A stretch of DNA of 36,049 bases from Bacteroidales bacterium (GCA_017521245.1 JAFXDI010000043.1:1-36049); one strand, 5' to 3'; counted from the stretch's first letter, positions 24,279 to 34,607 are shown. Numbers and translations: made by a program. The notes: generated by a model from the sequence alone, not told the origin.

Positions 24279-24569
24279 ATGGAGAGACGCAAAGCCACAC
24301 ATATAGGCGAAATAATTCAAGAAATCCTAAACAAAAGTAATTTAAAGGGAAGACTTGATGAGACTACAATTACCCAGAAGTGGGAAGAGGTGGTTGGGAA
24401 ACCTATGGCTCGATATACAAAAAACGTATATGTAAGCAAAGGTATTCTACACGTAGAAGTAACCTCATCGGTTGTTCGTAACGAACTGATGATGAATCGT
24501 ACAACACTCGTAGAGCAACTCAATGCAATAACAGGAACCCAAACAATAAAAGATATTATATTCAGATAA
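24279..24569 (+). CDS. DUF721 / DciA-like protein
   Basis: 96 residues. The fold family DUF721 contains DciA, the replicative helicase operator used by bacteria without DnaC; the family assignment is by pattern: IGEIIQEILNKSNLKGRL, ITQKWEEVVGKPMARYTKNVYVSKGILHVEVTSSVVRNEL, then LVEQLNAITG and IKDIIFR. It lacks an N- or C-terminal extension, so it is the minimal domain. Adjacent to recF without a gap and overlapping the next start by one base, so co-translated. Confidence 0.8.
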   Translation: MERRKATHIGEIIQEILNKSNLKGRLDETTITQKWEEVVGKPMARYTKNVYVSKGILHVEVTSSVVRNELMMNRTTLVEQLNAITGTQTIKDIIFR

Positions 24570-25015
24570 TGGAAAACCTATACAAACACACCATAGAGAT
24601 ACAACCTCGCTTCAACGACTTTGATGTAATGGGGCATGTAAACAATACTGTCTTCATGAACTATTTTGATATTGGTAAAGTATCTTATTTCAAAGCAATA
24701 TGGGATACCGACCTTGTAGATTGGCAAGAGTTTGGATTAGTGATAGCACGAATAGAGACCGACTTTATAGCACCAATATTAATGGGCGACAGAGTAGTAG
24801 TTCGCACCACAATACTACGCATAGGCAACAAAAGTTTAGAACTCTCCCAACAAATCATAAACCCCGACACAAACCAGCTAAAAGCGGCAGCACGAACAAT
24901 CATGGTGGGATTTGATGTAAGCACTAATAGTGCTGAACCTATAACCGAAAAATGCGTTGAGGCAATAAGCCGTTACGAAGGTCGCCCCTTTAAAAGAGAG
25001 ATAAGCAAACAGTAA
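24569..25015 (+). CDS. Acyl-CoA thioesterase (4HBT hot-dog fold)
   Basis: 148 residues. The single-domain hot-dog enzyme of the 4-hydroxybenzoyl-CoA thioesterase type hydrolyses an acyl-CoA or acyl-ACP. The family signature is RFNDFDVMGHVNNTVFMNYFD (residues 14-34), with the active-site Asp and the VNN turn. IETDFIAPILMGDRVVV is the usual central strand pair. The substrate is unknown. It begins inside the stop codon of the DUF721 gene (TAATG), so the two are coupled; the functional link to replication is not obvious. A terminator follows. Confidence 0.85.
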   Translation: MENLYKHTIEIQPRFNDFDVMGHVNNTVFMNYFDIGKVSYFKAIWDTDLVDWQEFGLVIARIETDFIAPILMGDRVVVRTTILRIGNKSLELSQQIINPDTNQLKAAARTIMVGFDVSTNSAEPITEKCVEAISRYEGRPFKREISKQ

Positions 25016-25032
25016 GAAACAAATATTCTAAT

Positions 25033-25070
25033 AATAGAGAGTGCCAGAAAATTTTCCGGCACTCTCTATT
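25033..25070. terminator. Bidirectional terminator after the thioesterase gene
   Basis: Perfect 13-bp arms AATAGAGAGTGCC/GGCACTCTCTATT at 25033-25045 and 25058-25070, between convergent genes. Confidence 0.85.
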
Positions 25071-25106
25071 ATATCTTAATTAAAAATATTCTTAAATCAA
25101 TAAAGA

Positions 25107-26195
25107 TTATCTATCACTCTTAACCGACATATAATATGGCAATCCATATATAGCATTATTAATGTAATCTGCCGATATATAAGTGTATTGAGGATTTATT
25201 TTATACACCCCATCTTTGTTTATAAAACCGTAATAGTCACCTATCTTAACAAGGGCTAAATTATCAACAAAAGGATAAGCCTCATCAAATTGACGCTTGA
25301 TAACAATCTCACCATACTTGTCAACGTATGCCCACTTACCATCAAGCAAAACAGGAGCAATATCAGCACCATTAAAAGGTAATACCTTCTCATATACTGG
25401 CTCAATAACCCAGTTGCCGTTAATATCAATCCAGCCCCATTTATCATCACTTAAAGTAATATAAAACTCGCCATCAGAGGTCATATCATCAAAGCGAGGT
25501 TCAAGAACAAACTCTCCCATTTTATCAATAATGCCCCACTTATCATTAATCGCAATAACAGCAAATTGATTACTAAAAGTCTTTGCTCCGTCAAACTTAG
25601 CAGGAATAATTACCGAGCCTGATTTATCAATATATCCCCACTTATTATCCAAGCCTTTAACCGCTGCCAAACCTTCGCTAAAATGAGTTGCATCATAATA
25701 TAGAGGAGCAATAACCTTTTCACCTGTTAAGGATGCAAAACCATATCGTTTTTGTCTGTTCTCAACAGAGTAATATCTTGCCATATCCTCTATATAAATC
25801 TCAACCCAATCAACCTCACGTAAAGTAAATTTAAGTTCACCCTTACGATTAATTACACTTGGTAAATCGCCCTTACGAACAACCCAAGCCATATTATTAT
25901 TAAACACGGTTGCATATTTGTAAACGTCAGGGATAATAATCTCACCCTCATCATCAACATAACCAAATCTATCATCCTTACCTACCAAAGCAACATCATT
26001 TCTGATTAAAGAGATTTGGTTACATCCAACCGAAAACTGAAAGTTATCTTTTTTTGATATATAGAAAATTGAGTCGCCAGCCCCTACAGCAATATCCTTA
26101 ACATTGTCTATCCTCCAACCTTCGTTAGAACATGACACAAATAGTATTGCCATAAACAACACAACCAATATTTTTATATTTAAAAAAAGTTTCAT
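25107..26195 (-). CDS. WG-repeat lipoprotein
   Basis: 362 residues. The N-terminus ends with LFVSCSNEGW, a lipobox with Cys22 or so, so it is a lipid-anchored exported protein. The rest consists of about seven WG (KWGYIDxxGxxIIPxxFD) repeats: FGYVDDEGEIIIPDVY, YGFASLTGEKVIAPLYY, KWGYIDKSGSVIIPAKFD, KWGIIDKMGEFVLEPRFD, KWGWIDINGNWVIEPVYE, KWAYVDKYGEIVIKRQFD and YYGFINKDGVYKINPQYT. Such beta-repeat proteins may bind partners or glycans at the cell surface; the role is unknown. It ends the glsA-glsB run 9 bases after the GlsB-like stop. Confidence 0.88.
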   Translation of the reverse strand: MKLFLNIKILVVLFMAILFVSCSNEGWRIDNVKDIAVGAGDSIFYISKKDNFQFSVGCNQISLIRNDVALVGKDDRFGYVDDEGEIIIPDVYKYATVFNNNMAWVVRKGDLPSVINRKGELKFTLREVDWVEIYIEDMARYYSVENRQKRYGFASLTGEKVIAPLYYDATHFSEGLAAVKGLDNKWGYIDKSGSVIIPAKFDGAKTFSNQFAVIAINDKWGIIDKMGEFVLEPRFDDMTSDGEFYITLSDDKWGWIDINGNWVIEPVYEKVLPFNGADIAPVLLDGKWAYVDKYGEIVIKRQFDEAYPFVDNLALVKIGDYYGFINKDGVYKINPQYTYISADYINNAIYGLPYYMSVKSDR

Positions 26196-26204
26196 AGGTC
26201 AAAT

Positions 26205-27143
26205 TTACAAAACGTCATCTTCAGAATAACTCTCAATATGTCTTGCTCTCTTCTCGGGATATATATCTTCAACAGTAATCAACATTCCGGTCTCCTCAAC
26301 ATCACCAAACTCATCGTTGATGGCAGTACCAAAAGTCTTCATCGATGGAGATAAAGCCATATAAGCACTTACCAAAGGAGGGATATTCGCACCCAAGTTC
26401 CTTATCTCCCCATTCAGAGTAAGATAATCCTTTTTATAATCATCCTTACAGAAAAGAGTCTCAAAATCTGCATCGTTCCCAGTTGTATCCAAAGGATAGT
26501 GAGGTTTAATAAGATTATCTCTATCAGGGAAATATATTCTTAAAAAGTTCATTATCATATTTCGTCCAACAATAGGGAACTCTGTGTACATAGTAAACTT
26601 ACCAAGAAGGTATTTTGTTTGCGGATAGATACGGGCAAGAGCTCCTAAACCATCCCAAAGATTGTCAAGAGCAAACAATCCTTTTGCTCCTGCCTTTGAA
26701 GATTGATACTCCAAGGCAACAAACGAGCGACCTAACTCAATTGTATAAGGGAGGTAATTCTCTATATAATCCTGAGAAAATTCAAAAAGGTGCGACATTG
26801 CAATACGAGGCGAACCATCTTCTTGAAATTTAATATCTCTACCCAAGATAAAACGATAACCCCCTAAAATCTCCTCTTTTTCAGGATCCCACACAAACAA
26901 CTGGCGACATGGAGGCGTCATTAAATCATACTCATCAATATCAACCGATTTTCCAGTACCGCCACCGCCATTACGAAATGCGATTTCGCGTAAACGCCCT
27001 ATCTCATTCATAATATTTGGAGATTGGTGAGCTTCAATCACATATATCTCATTATTACACTTGCGAGTGTGTCTTATAAATGTCGCATGTTTTAACTCCT
27101 CTTTAATAAGAGCCCTGTCTATTTTCTCTATTATCTCTTCCAT
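26205..27143 (-). CDS. GlsB-like N-acyltransferase (glycine lipid synthesis)
   Basis: 312 residues of the OlsB/hemolysin-type N-acyltransferase family (GNAT fold). Motifs: NEIGRLREIAFRNGGGGTGKSVDIDEYD (~45-75), LFVWDPEKEEILGGYRFILG, and IELGRSFVALEYQ. In Bacteroides thetaiotaomicron, glsB (N-acyltransferase) sits with glsA (O-acyltransferase), and both make N-acyl-3-acyloxy-fatty-acid glycine lipids. The next gene upstream here is the matching GlsA-like protein, 9 bases away, which strongly supports the assignment. The family also includes ornithine lipid OlsB, so glycine as the substrate is by analogy. Confidence 0.75.
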   Translation of the reverse strand: MEEIIEKIDRALIKEELKHATFIRHTRKCNNEIYVIEAHQSPNIMNEIGRLREIAFRNGGGGTGKSVDIDEYDLMTPPCRQLFVWDPEKEEILGGYRFILGRDIKFQEDGSPRIAMSHLFEFSQDYIENYLPYTIELGRSFVALEYQSSKAGAKGLFALDNLWDGLGALARIYPQTKYLLGKFTMYTEFPIVGRNMIMNFLRIYFPDRDNLIKPHYPLDTTGNDADFETLFCKDDYKKDYLTLNGEIRNLGANIPPLVSAYMALSPSMKTFGTAINDEFGDVEETGMLITVEDIYPEKRARHIESYSEDDVL

Positions 27144-27152
27144 GATAATGGA

Positions 27153-27968
27153 TTACTTCTTAATATCGTACACTAAATCTTTTACATATTGAGCCCACTG
27201 CATTGGTGTTTTCTCTGAATTAAAAGTTTGCCAAGGAATAGGTTTGCCAAAATAAATTTCAAATCTCTTACCCTTTGACTTAAATAACTCATCGGGCAAA
27301 TATATAAGTTCAATATTAAATTTTATTCCTAACTTTTGGCGTAATGAGGCAAAGTTGTAAAAGAAATTTGAATTACGTCCTTTAAAAAAGACAGGAACAA
27401 CATCTCTCTCTTGAGATATAGCATTAGTTACAAACCACTTTTTCCATGTCAAATCTAAAATCCTGCCTTTTTGACGTCGCGAACACATACCAGCAGGGAA
27501 AACCAATAACTGATTGTCGCTATCCAAAATATTATCCAAATCCTTCGCTAAACTCTTTGACTGCTTTCCGTAACAATTTATAGGAATAAAACAAGGAGCC
27601 AAAGGTTTCATATTCATTAGCAAATCATTAACCTGTGCCTTAATCTTGCCATCAAAATATTTTCCCAACTCAGAAATTAGAAGAATTCCGTCCATTCCGC
27701 CAAGAGGGTGGTTACTGACAAAAATAAATCTCTTATCTTTGGGAATATTCTCTAAACCATAAACATCACACTCAACCTCAAAGAAACGCTTTACATCAGT
27801 TGCAAAATCAACTCCCTGCAAATGCGAATTCTCCCTTAAATAAGAGTTTATTTCCTCTTGATGTATTATTCGTTTAAGGTAATTCATAACAAATTTAGGC
27901 AAACCTTTACCTTTGCGAAACTTGCTTTTAACAACCTTATCCAAATCTATTTGTAATGGTTCATTCAT
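27153..27968 (-). CDS. GlsA-like O-acyltransferase (glycine lipid synthesis)
   Basis: 271 residues, 1-acyl-glycerol-3-phosphate acyltransferase-like. The catalytic motif appears as SNHPLGGMDG with His87 and Asp93, an H-x5-D spacing instead of the usual H-x4-D, which is the form I associate with this Bacteroidetes group. VFPAGMCSRRQKG is the substrate-binding block (FPxG). The gene precedes the GlsB-like gene by 9 bases, and a promoter box lies upstream at 28065-28072. It would add the second acyl chain to the N-acylated glycine lipid. Confidence 0.75.
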   Translation of the reverse strand: MNEPLQIDLDKVVKSKFRKGKGLPKFVMNYLKRIIHQEEINSYLRENSHLQGVDFATDVKRFFEVECDVYGLENIPKDKRFIFVSNHPLGGMDGILLISELGKYFDGKIKAQVNDLLMNMKPLAPCFIPINCYGKQSKSLAKDLDNILDSDNQLLVFPAGMCSRRQKGRILDLTWKKWFVTNAISQERDVVPVFFKGRNSNFFYNFASLRQKLGIKFNIELIYLPDELFKSKGKRFEIYFGKPIPWQTFNSEKTPMQWAQYVKDLVYDIKK

Positions 27969-28064
27969 TGTACAAAATAATAAATTCGCATAATATTCTA
28001 ATAAACAAACATTTATATCTTATGTCTGTTTATTTTTACTACACATTAGGCACAAAATACGAAA

Positions 28065-28072
28065 CAAAAGTA
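28065..28072 (-). promoter_or_regulatory. -7 box of the glsA-glsB promoter
   Basis: Minus strand reads TACTTTTG, a full match to TAnnTTTG, with ~90 bases between the predicted start of transcription and the ATG at 27968. Confidence 0.5.
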
Positions 28073-28348
28073 CAATTTTTATCTCTTTATTAATAAAAAT
28101 AAACACTTTTTTTATCCAAAAAGATTTATCACTACACTTTATAAGGAAAATCTGACTACACAAAAAAAGAGAAAATCATCACCACAATATGGATATTTTA
28201 CTCAACGCTAAAAACTAAAAATATACCCCTAAATTTAATGAAAAAAATTTTTTATAAAAATCCCCATTTTTTATACAATGTATATAGAATATTTTAACTA
28301 TCTTTATCGGCTAATTTAGGATAATTGCCTTTTATCAAATACTACCTT
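28073..28348. other. AT-rich spacer upstream of the division/wall cluster
   Basis: 276 bases with no open frame of note. It holds A- and T-tracts (for example AAAAAAATTTTTT around 28245-28255) and a weak box TATCTTTA at 28299-28306 that could serve rsmH. There is no mraZ gene here, although mraZ often precedes rsmH; no tRNA or riboswitch was recognised. Confidence 0.5.
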
Positions 28349-29257
28349 ATGCAAGAGCCTGTATATCACATACCTGCGTTACTAACTGAGTGTATTGACG
28401 GATTAAATATTTCTCCAAATGGAACATACGTTGATGTTACTTTTGGAGGAGGGGGACACTCTCGCAGAATAATTGAGCAATTAGGAGCCGAAGGGAAACT
28501 ATTCTCATTTGACCAAGATAGTGATGCAGAAAAAAATATAATTGACGATAAGCGGTTCACATTTGTAAAAAGCAATTTCAGATTTTTAAAGAATTTTATG
28601 AAATACCACAACATTGAACAAGTTGATGGTATCATTGCCGATCTTGGAGTATCGTTTCACCATTTTGATGAAGCAGAGAGAGGATTCTCATTTCGCTTTG
28701 AAGGGAAACTCGATATGAGAATGAACCGAAGAGGAGGTAGTTCGGCAGCTGAGATTATAAACAAATACCCAGAGAGCAAGATTGCCGATATACTATACTA
28801 CTATGGGGAGATACGTAATGCAAGAAAAATTGCCGCAGAGATAGTAAAAAAGAGAGAGAGTAAAGTGATAGAAACAACATCAGATCTGCTCTCAATAATA
28901 AAGGGGATGATTAATCCAAAACAAGAGAAGAAAGAGTTGGCTCAAATATTTCAAGCATTGCGTATTGAGGTTAATGATGAAATGTCGAGTCTAAAAAGTA
29001 TGTTACAACAAAGCGTAGAGATACTAAAACCGGGAGGTCGAATTGTAATCTTAACATACCACTCTCTTGAAGATAGAATTGTAAAAGATTTTTTTAGATA
29101 CGGAAATTTTGAAGGTAAAGCAGAGCAAGACTTCTTTGGAAGATTAATAACTCCCTTAAAACAAGTAAACAATAAAGTTATAACCCCTTCAGAAGAGGAG
29201 ATAGAGCGTAATCCCAGATCACGTTCAGCAAAATTAAGAATAGCAGAAAAAAAATAA
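28349..29257 (+). CDS. rsmH: 16S rRNA m4C1402 methyltransferase RsmH
   Basis: 302 residues from the ATG at 28349. The frame extends 8 codons upstream only from a TTG and lacks support. It methylates N4 of C1402 in 16S rRNA. Motifs: VYHIPALLTECIDGL, VDVTFGGGGHSRRII (SAM-binding), GIIADLGVSFHHFDEAERGFSFRFEGKLDMRMN (given as one block; key residues DLGVS and LDMRM), FQALRIEVNDE and TYHSLEDRIVKDFF, ending in RNPRSRSAKLRIAE. It is the first gene of the division/wall cluster seen here, and the FtsL-like gene follows after 2 bases. Confidence 0.97.
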   Translation: MQEPVYHIPALLTECIDGLNISPNGTYVDVTFGGGGHSRRIIEQLGAEGKLFSFDQDSDAEKNIIDDKRFTFVKSNFRFLKNFMKYHNIEQVDGIIADLGVSFHHFDEAERGFSFRFEGKLDMRMNRRGGSSAAEIINKYPESKIADILYYYGEIRNARKIAAEIVKKRESKVIETTSDLLSIIKGMINPKQEKKELAQIFQALRIEVNDEMSSLKSMLQQSVEILKPGGRIVILTYHSLEDRIVKDFFRYGNFEGKAEQDFFGRLITPLKQVNNKVITPSEEEIERNPRSRSAKLRIAEKK

Positions 29258-29259
29258 TT

Positions 29260-29736
29260 ATGGTAGAGGAAAACAACAGAGAAGAGATGGAAAATCTTGA
29301 AAACAGATCAACAAACACTGATGATATAGATATATCCACCCAAGAAGATAAAAGCTCTTCAAAGGACGGAGAACCTAATACAGAGAAAAAGAGAGTAAGA
29401 TTTCTGAAGGGGATATTGAAACCTATAAGAATATTTCTAAATGGCAAGATACTATCCATCGATTTTATCATCCGTCATTGGATAACATTCTCAACAATTA
29501 TAATAGTAGCCCTATTCTACATCTCTAACAGATATATTAACCAAATAAATGTAGCAGAGATAAAAAAAACAGAGCGAAAAATTACAGAAACAAGATACAG
29601 AGCACTTGAGACGTCATCACGCCTGAAAAAGATACAACGCGTCGACTCAATAATTAAATATATTGACAAAAATAATTTAGATTTAGAATTTCCTACACAA
29701 CCCCCATATATAATTGAAGAAGATGGAGAGAAGTAA
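29260..29736 (+). CDS. FtsL-like division protein
   Basis: 158 residues, a small bitopic membrane protein in the position where ftsL lies in the cluster. A charged cytoplasmic N-terminus of ~75 residues (Glu-, Asp- and Ser-rich) precedes one membrane helix at ~86-108 (WITFSTIIIVALFYISNRY), then a periplasmic coiled-coil-like part (~112-145, VAEIKKTERKITETRYRALETSSRLKKIQ region). This is the Bacteroidetes FtsL type, which bridges FtsB/FtsQ and FtsI/FtsW at the septum. Sequence identity to classical FtsL is low, so the call rests on topology and position. Confidence 0.75.
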   Translation: MVEENNREEMENLENRSTNTDDIDISTQEDKSSSKDGEPNTEKKRVRFLKGILKPIRIFLNGKILSIDFIIRHWITFSTIIIVALFYISNRYINQINVAEIKKTERKITETRYRALETSSRLKKIQRVDSIIKYIDKNNLDLEFPTQPPYIIEEDGEK

Positions 29737-31861
29737 ACAAAGCAAAATATCATTCAAATATTTTCTTATATCGGTGATAGTCGTAGTAATGTGCCTCTTC
29801 GTTATAGGAAAAGTTATCAAAATAATATTTATTGAGGGAGAGGGTTGGAATAAGAAGTCTGAAGCTGCCATAATGAAAGATGTAAAAATTCCCGCCCATC
29901 GAGGAAACATATTATCTGCAGATGATGAAATAGTAGCAAGTACAATAAAGGAGTATAAACTCTTCTTCGACTTTAGAGATATTAAAGATAACGGAAAGTA
30001 TGTAAGAGTTCCTCACCCCGACACTTTGAATAAATATATCGATGCTTTCTGTCTGGCAATTTCTAAAAAATTGGGAGATAAGAGTGCATCGGAATACAAG
30101 AAAAAATTATTAAAAGGATATAAGAATAAATCAGGAAGAATAAACTTAAGTCCCAAAGTTGTCTCATACCTTGATTTACTTGAAATAAAGAAGTTCCCTT
30201 TGGTAAATAAAGGAGGTGGTGCTACTGGATTCTTTGTAGAATCACAGGAGAAGAGAGAGATGCCATTCGGTAAAGTTGCATCACGAACCATAGGAAGGCT
30301 TAAAAATGGTAAAGCCGAATATGGTATTGAGTTGGCTTACGACTCAATTCTAAGGGGGAAAGACGGGAAAGCCGATTTCAGAATCATTAGGAAACAACCC
30401 GTAGAAATAAGAGGTACCGAAATTCCTAAAGTGAATGGTTGCGATATACGCACCACAATTGACCTAACAATACAATATCACGCCGAAGAGGCCCTTTTAA
30501 GGAAATTAAAAGAGGTTGATGCTGATAATGGTAGCGTAATAGTAATGGAGGTAGAGACAGGAGCCGTAAAAGCAATTGCCAACTACTCAAGAATAAAAGA
30601 GGGAAAATTTGGAGAGTCACGAAATTTTGCCATAAGTGGATTATATCAACCAGGCTCAACCTTTAAGACCGTTGCAATAACTGCGGCATTAGATGATGGA
30701 GTAACAACTCCTACCGAGATATTTGACACAGAGGATGGAACATACACACACCGTCATCCCAATGGTAGAAATTCAAAACAGATACGAGATTGGAATGCCC
30801 ATAGAGGTGGCTTTGGTCCAATATCTGTAACCCGAATCATGGAAGAGTCATCAAATATAGGAACAGCAAAAGTTGTTCTAAAAGGATATGAAAATAACCC
30901 TCAAAAGTTTCTTGACAAACTCGACCAGATGGGAATAAACGAAAAAGTAGATTTGAAATTAATTGGACAAGCATATCCACAAATTCCCAAATTATCAAGC
31001 AAACTTTGGAGTTATACCACACTTCCATGGATGAGTTTCGGATATAATATCCAAGTTCCTCCAATATACTCTTTAATGTTTTATAATGCCATAGCAAATG
31101 GAGGTAAAATGATTTCACCAATATTTGTTACTGACATTCTAAAAGAGGGAAAAGTAATAGAGCATATAGATAGCAAAGTTGTTAGGGAACAGATATGTAA
31201 ACCTAAAACAATAACTCAAGTAAGAGAAATTCTAACTAGTGTTGTTCAAAACGGAACAGCACAAAACCTGAAATCACCAAATGTAGCTATTGCAGGAAAA
31301 ACAGGAACAGTTATAATATATCCGGGAGAGTTTGGATACGATCCAAACGCAAGAACACACAGAGTATCGTTCTGTGGGTACTTCCCCGATGATGAGAAAC
31401 CCAAATACTCATGTATAGTTGTGGTTACACGTCCAAGAGGAGTATATCCATCGGCAGGACCAATTGCAGGAGGAGTTCTCAAAGAGATAGCTGAGAATAT
31501 GTACGCATTAGGGTACTTAAACGAAGCTCCACAATTACAAGCAGGAGATGAGACAAAAAGAGGACCTAAGATATCAAAAGGAATAGATAGCATAACAGAA
31601 ACATTGTGCGACTCTTTAAATATAGAATACACAGCAGAACACAACGAAGAGATTACAACAGACACCTGCGATGTTGAAAGTAACGACATAATAACATTGC
31701 CATCAGTTATAGGTATGGGTATAAGAGATGCCATATATACATTAGAAAATTCAGGCGTAAAAGTAACAGCACAGGGGAGAGGATATGTAAAACAACAAAT
31801 CCCCGCTCGTGGCACCCCTTATAACAAAGGCGATGAAGTAATAATAATATTAGAAAACTAA
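29723..31861 (+). CDS. ftsI: Septal penicillin-binding protein (transpeptidase), FtsI type with PASTA domain
   Basis: 712 residues from the ATG at 29723, which overlaps the end of the ftsL-like gene by 14 bases; the frame is open further only to a TTG at 29714. An N-terminal membrane helix (~10-34) is followed by the class B PBP dimerisation region ([10 protein letters not shown] near 56, [17 protein letters not shown] near 200). The transpeptidase domain has SxxK as PGSTFK with Ser312, SxN as ESSN near 375, and KTG as AGKTGT near 520. The C-terminal ~60 residues are a PASTA domain ([20 protein letters not shown]), a normal feature of this group. It crosslinks septal peptidoglycan with FtsW. 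Confidence 0.95.
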   Translation: MERSKQSKISFKYFLISVIVVVMCLFVIGKVIKIIFIEGEGWNKKSEAAIMKDVKIPAHRGNILSADDEIVASTIKEYKLFFDFRDIKDNGKYVRVPHPDTLNKYIDAFCLAISKKLGDKSASEYKKKLLKGYKNKSGRINLSPKVVSYLDLLEIKKFPLVNKGGGATGFFVESQEKREMPFGKVASRTIGRLKNGKAEYGIELAYDSILRGKDGKADFRIIRKQPVEIRGTEIPKVNGCDIRTTIDLTIQYHAEEALLRKLKEVDADNGSVIVMEVETGAVKAIANYSRIKEGKFGESRNFAISGLYQPGSTFKTVAITAALDDGVTTPTEIFDTEDGTYTHRHPNGRNSKQIRDWNAHRGGFGPISVTRIMEESSNIGTAKVVLKGYENNPQKFLDKLDQMGINEKVDLKLIGQAYPQIPKLSSKLWSYTTLPWMSFGYNIQVPPIYSLMFYNAIANGGKMISPIFVTDILKEGKVIEHIDSKVVREQICKPKTITQVREILTSVVQNGTAQNLKSPNVAIAGKTGTVIIYPGEFGYDPNARTHRVSFCGYFPDDEKPKYSCIVVVTRPRGVYPSAGPIAGGVLKEIAENMYALGYLNEAPQLQAGDETKRGPKISKGIDSITETLCDSLNIEYTAEHNEEITTDTCDVESNDIITLPSVIGMGIRDAIYTLENSGVKVTAQGRGYVKQQIPARGTPYNKGDEVIIILEN

Positions 31862-31866
31862 ATATT

Positions 31867-33324
31867 ATGAAAAAAATAGCAACACTTTTAGAGAAGATAA
31901 AAGTAAAAAGCATAATTGGTGATATTGAGCAAGAAGTGCAAGGAATAGATTCCGACTCTCGCAATATAAAATCGGGATATATGTTCATTGCTGTAAAAGG
32001 AACAGTTGTTGATGGTCACAAATTTATTGATAAAGCAATAGAACAAGGAGCAATAGCAATTGTATGCGAAGATATCCCCGAAATTCAAAAGCAAGGAGTA
32101 ACATACATAGTTACCCCCGACACACAACTTGCACTCGGACAACTCGCATCGGCATGGTTCAATTACCCGTCAGAAAAATTACGCCTTGTAGGAGTAACAG
32201 GAACAAATGGAAAAACTACCATAGCAACACTCTTGTATAAAATGTTCAAGATGTTTGGGGAAAAAGTTGGACTACTATCTACCGTATGTAACTATATAGA
32301 TGACAAACCAGTCCCATCAACCCACACAACACCCGACCCACTATCGCTAAACAAACTTTTAAGCGAGATGGTAGAGCAAGGATGCACATACGCATTTATG
32401 GAGGTAAGTTCACATTCAGCCGACCAGAAAAGAATTGGAGGATTAGATTTTGATGGAGGAATATTCACAAACCTCACTCGCGATCACATGGATTACCACA
32501 AAACAGTGGACGCATACTTAAAAGCCAAAAAGAGTTTCTTTGACTCATTAAGCAAAAAGGCCTTTGCCCTAACAAATGCCGACGATAAGAACGGAGCAGT
32601 TATGTTACAAAATTGCAAAGCAAAACAAAGTGCATACTCACTTCTATCAATGGCAGAATTTAAAGGTAAAATAATAGAGAGTCGCATTGATGGAACAACA
32701 CTTCAAATAAACAACAGAGAGGTAGAAACTCTATTTGTAGGAAAATTTAACGCCTACAACCTATTGGCAGTTTACGGAGCAGCGTGCTTGTTAGGAAAAG
32801 ACCCTGAAGAGGTATTAACAATAATATCAGCATTAATACCTGTATCAGGACGTTTTCAAACACTATCAAAAAATAGAATAACAGCGATAGTAGACTACGC
32901 ACACACTCCCGATGCCATAACCAATGTATTGCAATCAATAACTGAAGTAATACGAGGTAAAGGAGATATAATCTCTGTAATTGGAGCAGGAGGAAACAGA
33001 GATAAAGGCAAACGACCTATAATGGCACAAGAGGCAGCAAAATTATCAAACCAATTAATCCTTACCTCTGACAACCCTCGTGATGAAGAGCCAGAACAAA
33101 TAATTGCAGATATGAAAGAAGGATTATCAGCAGCACAACTAAAAAAATGTTTAGCTATAACCGACCGTCGCGAAGCAATCAGACTTGCAATCAGACTTGC
33201 AAAAGCAGGAGATGTAGTTTTAGTCGCAGGGAAAGGGCACGAAGATTACCAAGAGATAAAAGGAGTAAAATACCATTTTGACGATAGAGAAGAGATAGAA
33301 AAAGCATTTGAGGAAATATTATAA
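31867..33324 (+). CDS. murE: UDP-MurNAc-L-Ala-D-Glu:meso-diaminopimelate ligase
   Basis: 485 residues. Adds the third amino acid to the UDP-MurNAc dipeptide. The N-terminal domain binds the uridine ([16 protein letters not shown]), the ATP site is [10 protein letters not shown], and [13 protein letters not shown] and [11 protein letters not shown] follow. The C-terminal SDNPRDE contains the DNPR motif that selects meso-diaminopimelate over lysine, so a DAP-type wall is expected. [10 protein letters not shown] closes the domain. It starts 5 bases after ftsI. Confidence 0.96.
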   Translation: MKKIATLLEKIKVKSIIGDIEQEVQGIDSDSRNIKSGYMFIAVKGTVVDGHKFIDKAIEQGAIAIVCEDIPEIQKQGVTYIVTPDTQLALGQLASAWFNYPSEKLRLVGVTGTNGKTTIATLLYKMFKMFGEKVGLLSTVCNYIDDKPVPSTHTTPDPLSLNKLLSEMVEQGCTYAFMEVSSHSADQKRIGGLDFDGGIFTNLTRDHMDYHKTVDAYLKAKKSFFDSLSKKAFALTNADDKNGAVMLQNCKAKQSAYSLLSMAEFKGKIIESRIDGTTLQINNREVETLFVGKFNAYNLLAVYGAACLLGKDPEEVLTIISALIPVSGRFQTLSKNRITAIVDYAHTPDAITNVLQSITEVIRGKGDIISVIGAGGNRDKGKRPIMAQEAAKLSNQLILTSDNPRDEEPEQIIADMKEGLSAAQLKKCLAITDRREAIRLAIRLAKAGDVVLVAGKGHEDYQEIKGVKYHFDDREEIEKAFEEIL

Positions 33325-33341
33325 TAAAAAAGAGGAACAAT

Positions 33342-34607
33342 ATGTTGTACGATTTATTTAACTATTTAAATACAATTGATATACCCGGAGCAGGAATGTT
33401 TCAATATATATCATTCCGTAGTACCTTGGCATTTGTTATATCGCTATTTATCGCAATGATAATAGGACGAAAAATTATAAATAAACTGCAAAAACTTCAG
33501 ATAGGAGAGACAATCCGTGACCTCTCATTGGAGGGACAACTATCAAAAAAGGGAACTCCTACAATGGGCGGAATAATAATCATAATAGCTATACTCATAC
33601 CATGTTTGTTAGTTGGGCGACTTAATAACATATATATGATTCTTATGCTTGTAACCACTGCATGGTTAGGAGTTTTAGGATTTGCCGATGATTACATAAA
33701 AGTAATCAAGAAAAACAAAGAGGGAATGAAAGGCAAATTCAAAATAATTGGACAAGTTGGATTAGGATTGATAGTTGGATTAACCCTATACCTATCGCCC
33801 GATGTAGTTATTCGCGAAAAAACTGAAATACAAAAAACAACTGAGACAACTATTACCACTGAGGTAGTACAAAACGAAAATACAAAATCAACAAAAACAA
33901 CCATTCCTTTTGTAAAAGACCATAACCTTGACTATGCAGATATTCTACCTTTTGAAGGAGAGACAGCACAAACCGTTGGATGGATAATATTTGTTGTAAT
34001 GAGTATCCTTGTTGTTACAGCCGTTTCAAACGGAGCAAACTTAACAGATGGTCTTGATGGATTAGCAGCAGGTACAACCGCAATAATAGGCGTGACGTTA
34101 AGAATATTTGCATATCTATCGGGACACGTTATGTACTCATCATATCTTGATATAATGTATATACCTGGCTCAGAGGAGTTGGTGGTATTCATCAGCGCAT
34201 TTGCAGGAGCATTAATAGGATTCTTGTGGTATAACGTATATCCTGCACAAGTATTTATGGGAGATACCGGAAGTTTAACAATTGGAGGAATAGTAGCCGT
34301 ATTGGCAATAATCTTACGCAAAGAACTGCTACTACCCCTATTATGCGGAATATTCTTTGTTGAAAGTTTAAGTGTAATAATGCAAACAGCATATTTCAAA
34401 TACACAAAGAAAAGATATGGTGAGGGACGCAGAATATTTAAGATGACACCACTTCATCACCACTTTCAAAAAGATGGAGACGGATCAATAAAAGCGATTT
34501 TACAAGCACCGGTAAATAAAATGCCAGAATCACGAATAACACTTCGTTTCTGGATTATTACAATACTTTTAGCAGCACTTACAATAGTTACATTAAAAAT
34601 AAGATAA
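33342..34607 (+). CDS. mraY: Phospho-MurNAc-pentapeptide transferase
   Basis: 421 residues, about ten membrane helices. Transfers phospho-MurNAc-pentapeptide to undecaprenyl phosphate, giving lipid I. Motifs: [21 protein letters not shown] with the catalytic Asp pair, [24 protein letters not shown] and [10 protein letters not shown] hydrophilic, threonine-rich insert (~residues 155-205, between membrane segments) makes it longer than the ~360-residue enzymes of Proteobacteria; this appears normal for Bacteroidales. A ribosome binding site (AGAGGAA) is visible upstream. Confidence 0.96.
   Translation: MLYDLFNYLNTIDIPGAGMFQYISFRSTLAFVISLFIAMIIGRKIINKLQKLQIGETIRDLSLEGQLSKKGTPTMGGIIIIIAILIPCLLVGRLNNIYMILMLVTTAWLGVLGFADDYIKVIKKNKEGMKGKFKIIGQVGLGLIVGLTLYLSPDVVIREKTEIQKTTETTITTEVVQNENTKSTKTTIPFVKDHNLDYADILPFEGETAQTVGWIIFVVMSILVVTAVSNGANLTDGLDGLAAGTTAIIGVTLRIFAYLSGHVMYSSYLDIMYIPGSEELVVFISAFAGALIGFLWYNVYPAQVFMGDTGSLTIGGIVAVLAIILRKELLLPLLCGIFFVESLSVIMQTAYFKYTKKRYGEGRRIFKMTPLHHHFQKDGDGSIKAILQAPVNKMPESRITLRFWIITILLAALTIVTLKIR

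Noticed and set aside
28325..28348. Eight extra codons ahead of rsmH
   Set aside because: They begin with TTG; the ATG at 28349 gives the family-typical start.
29714..29722. Three extra codons ahead of ftsI
   Set aside because: They begin with TTG; the ATG at 29723 is in frame and better.
33800..33960. Threonine-rich stretch in mraY as a foreign insertion
   Set aside because: Bacteroidales MraY proteins of ~420 residues usually carry a hydrophilic loop at this place, so it looks normal.
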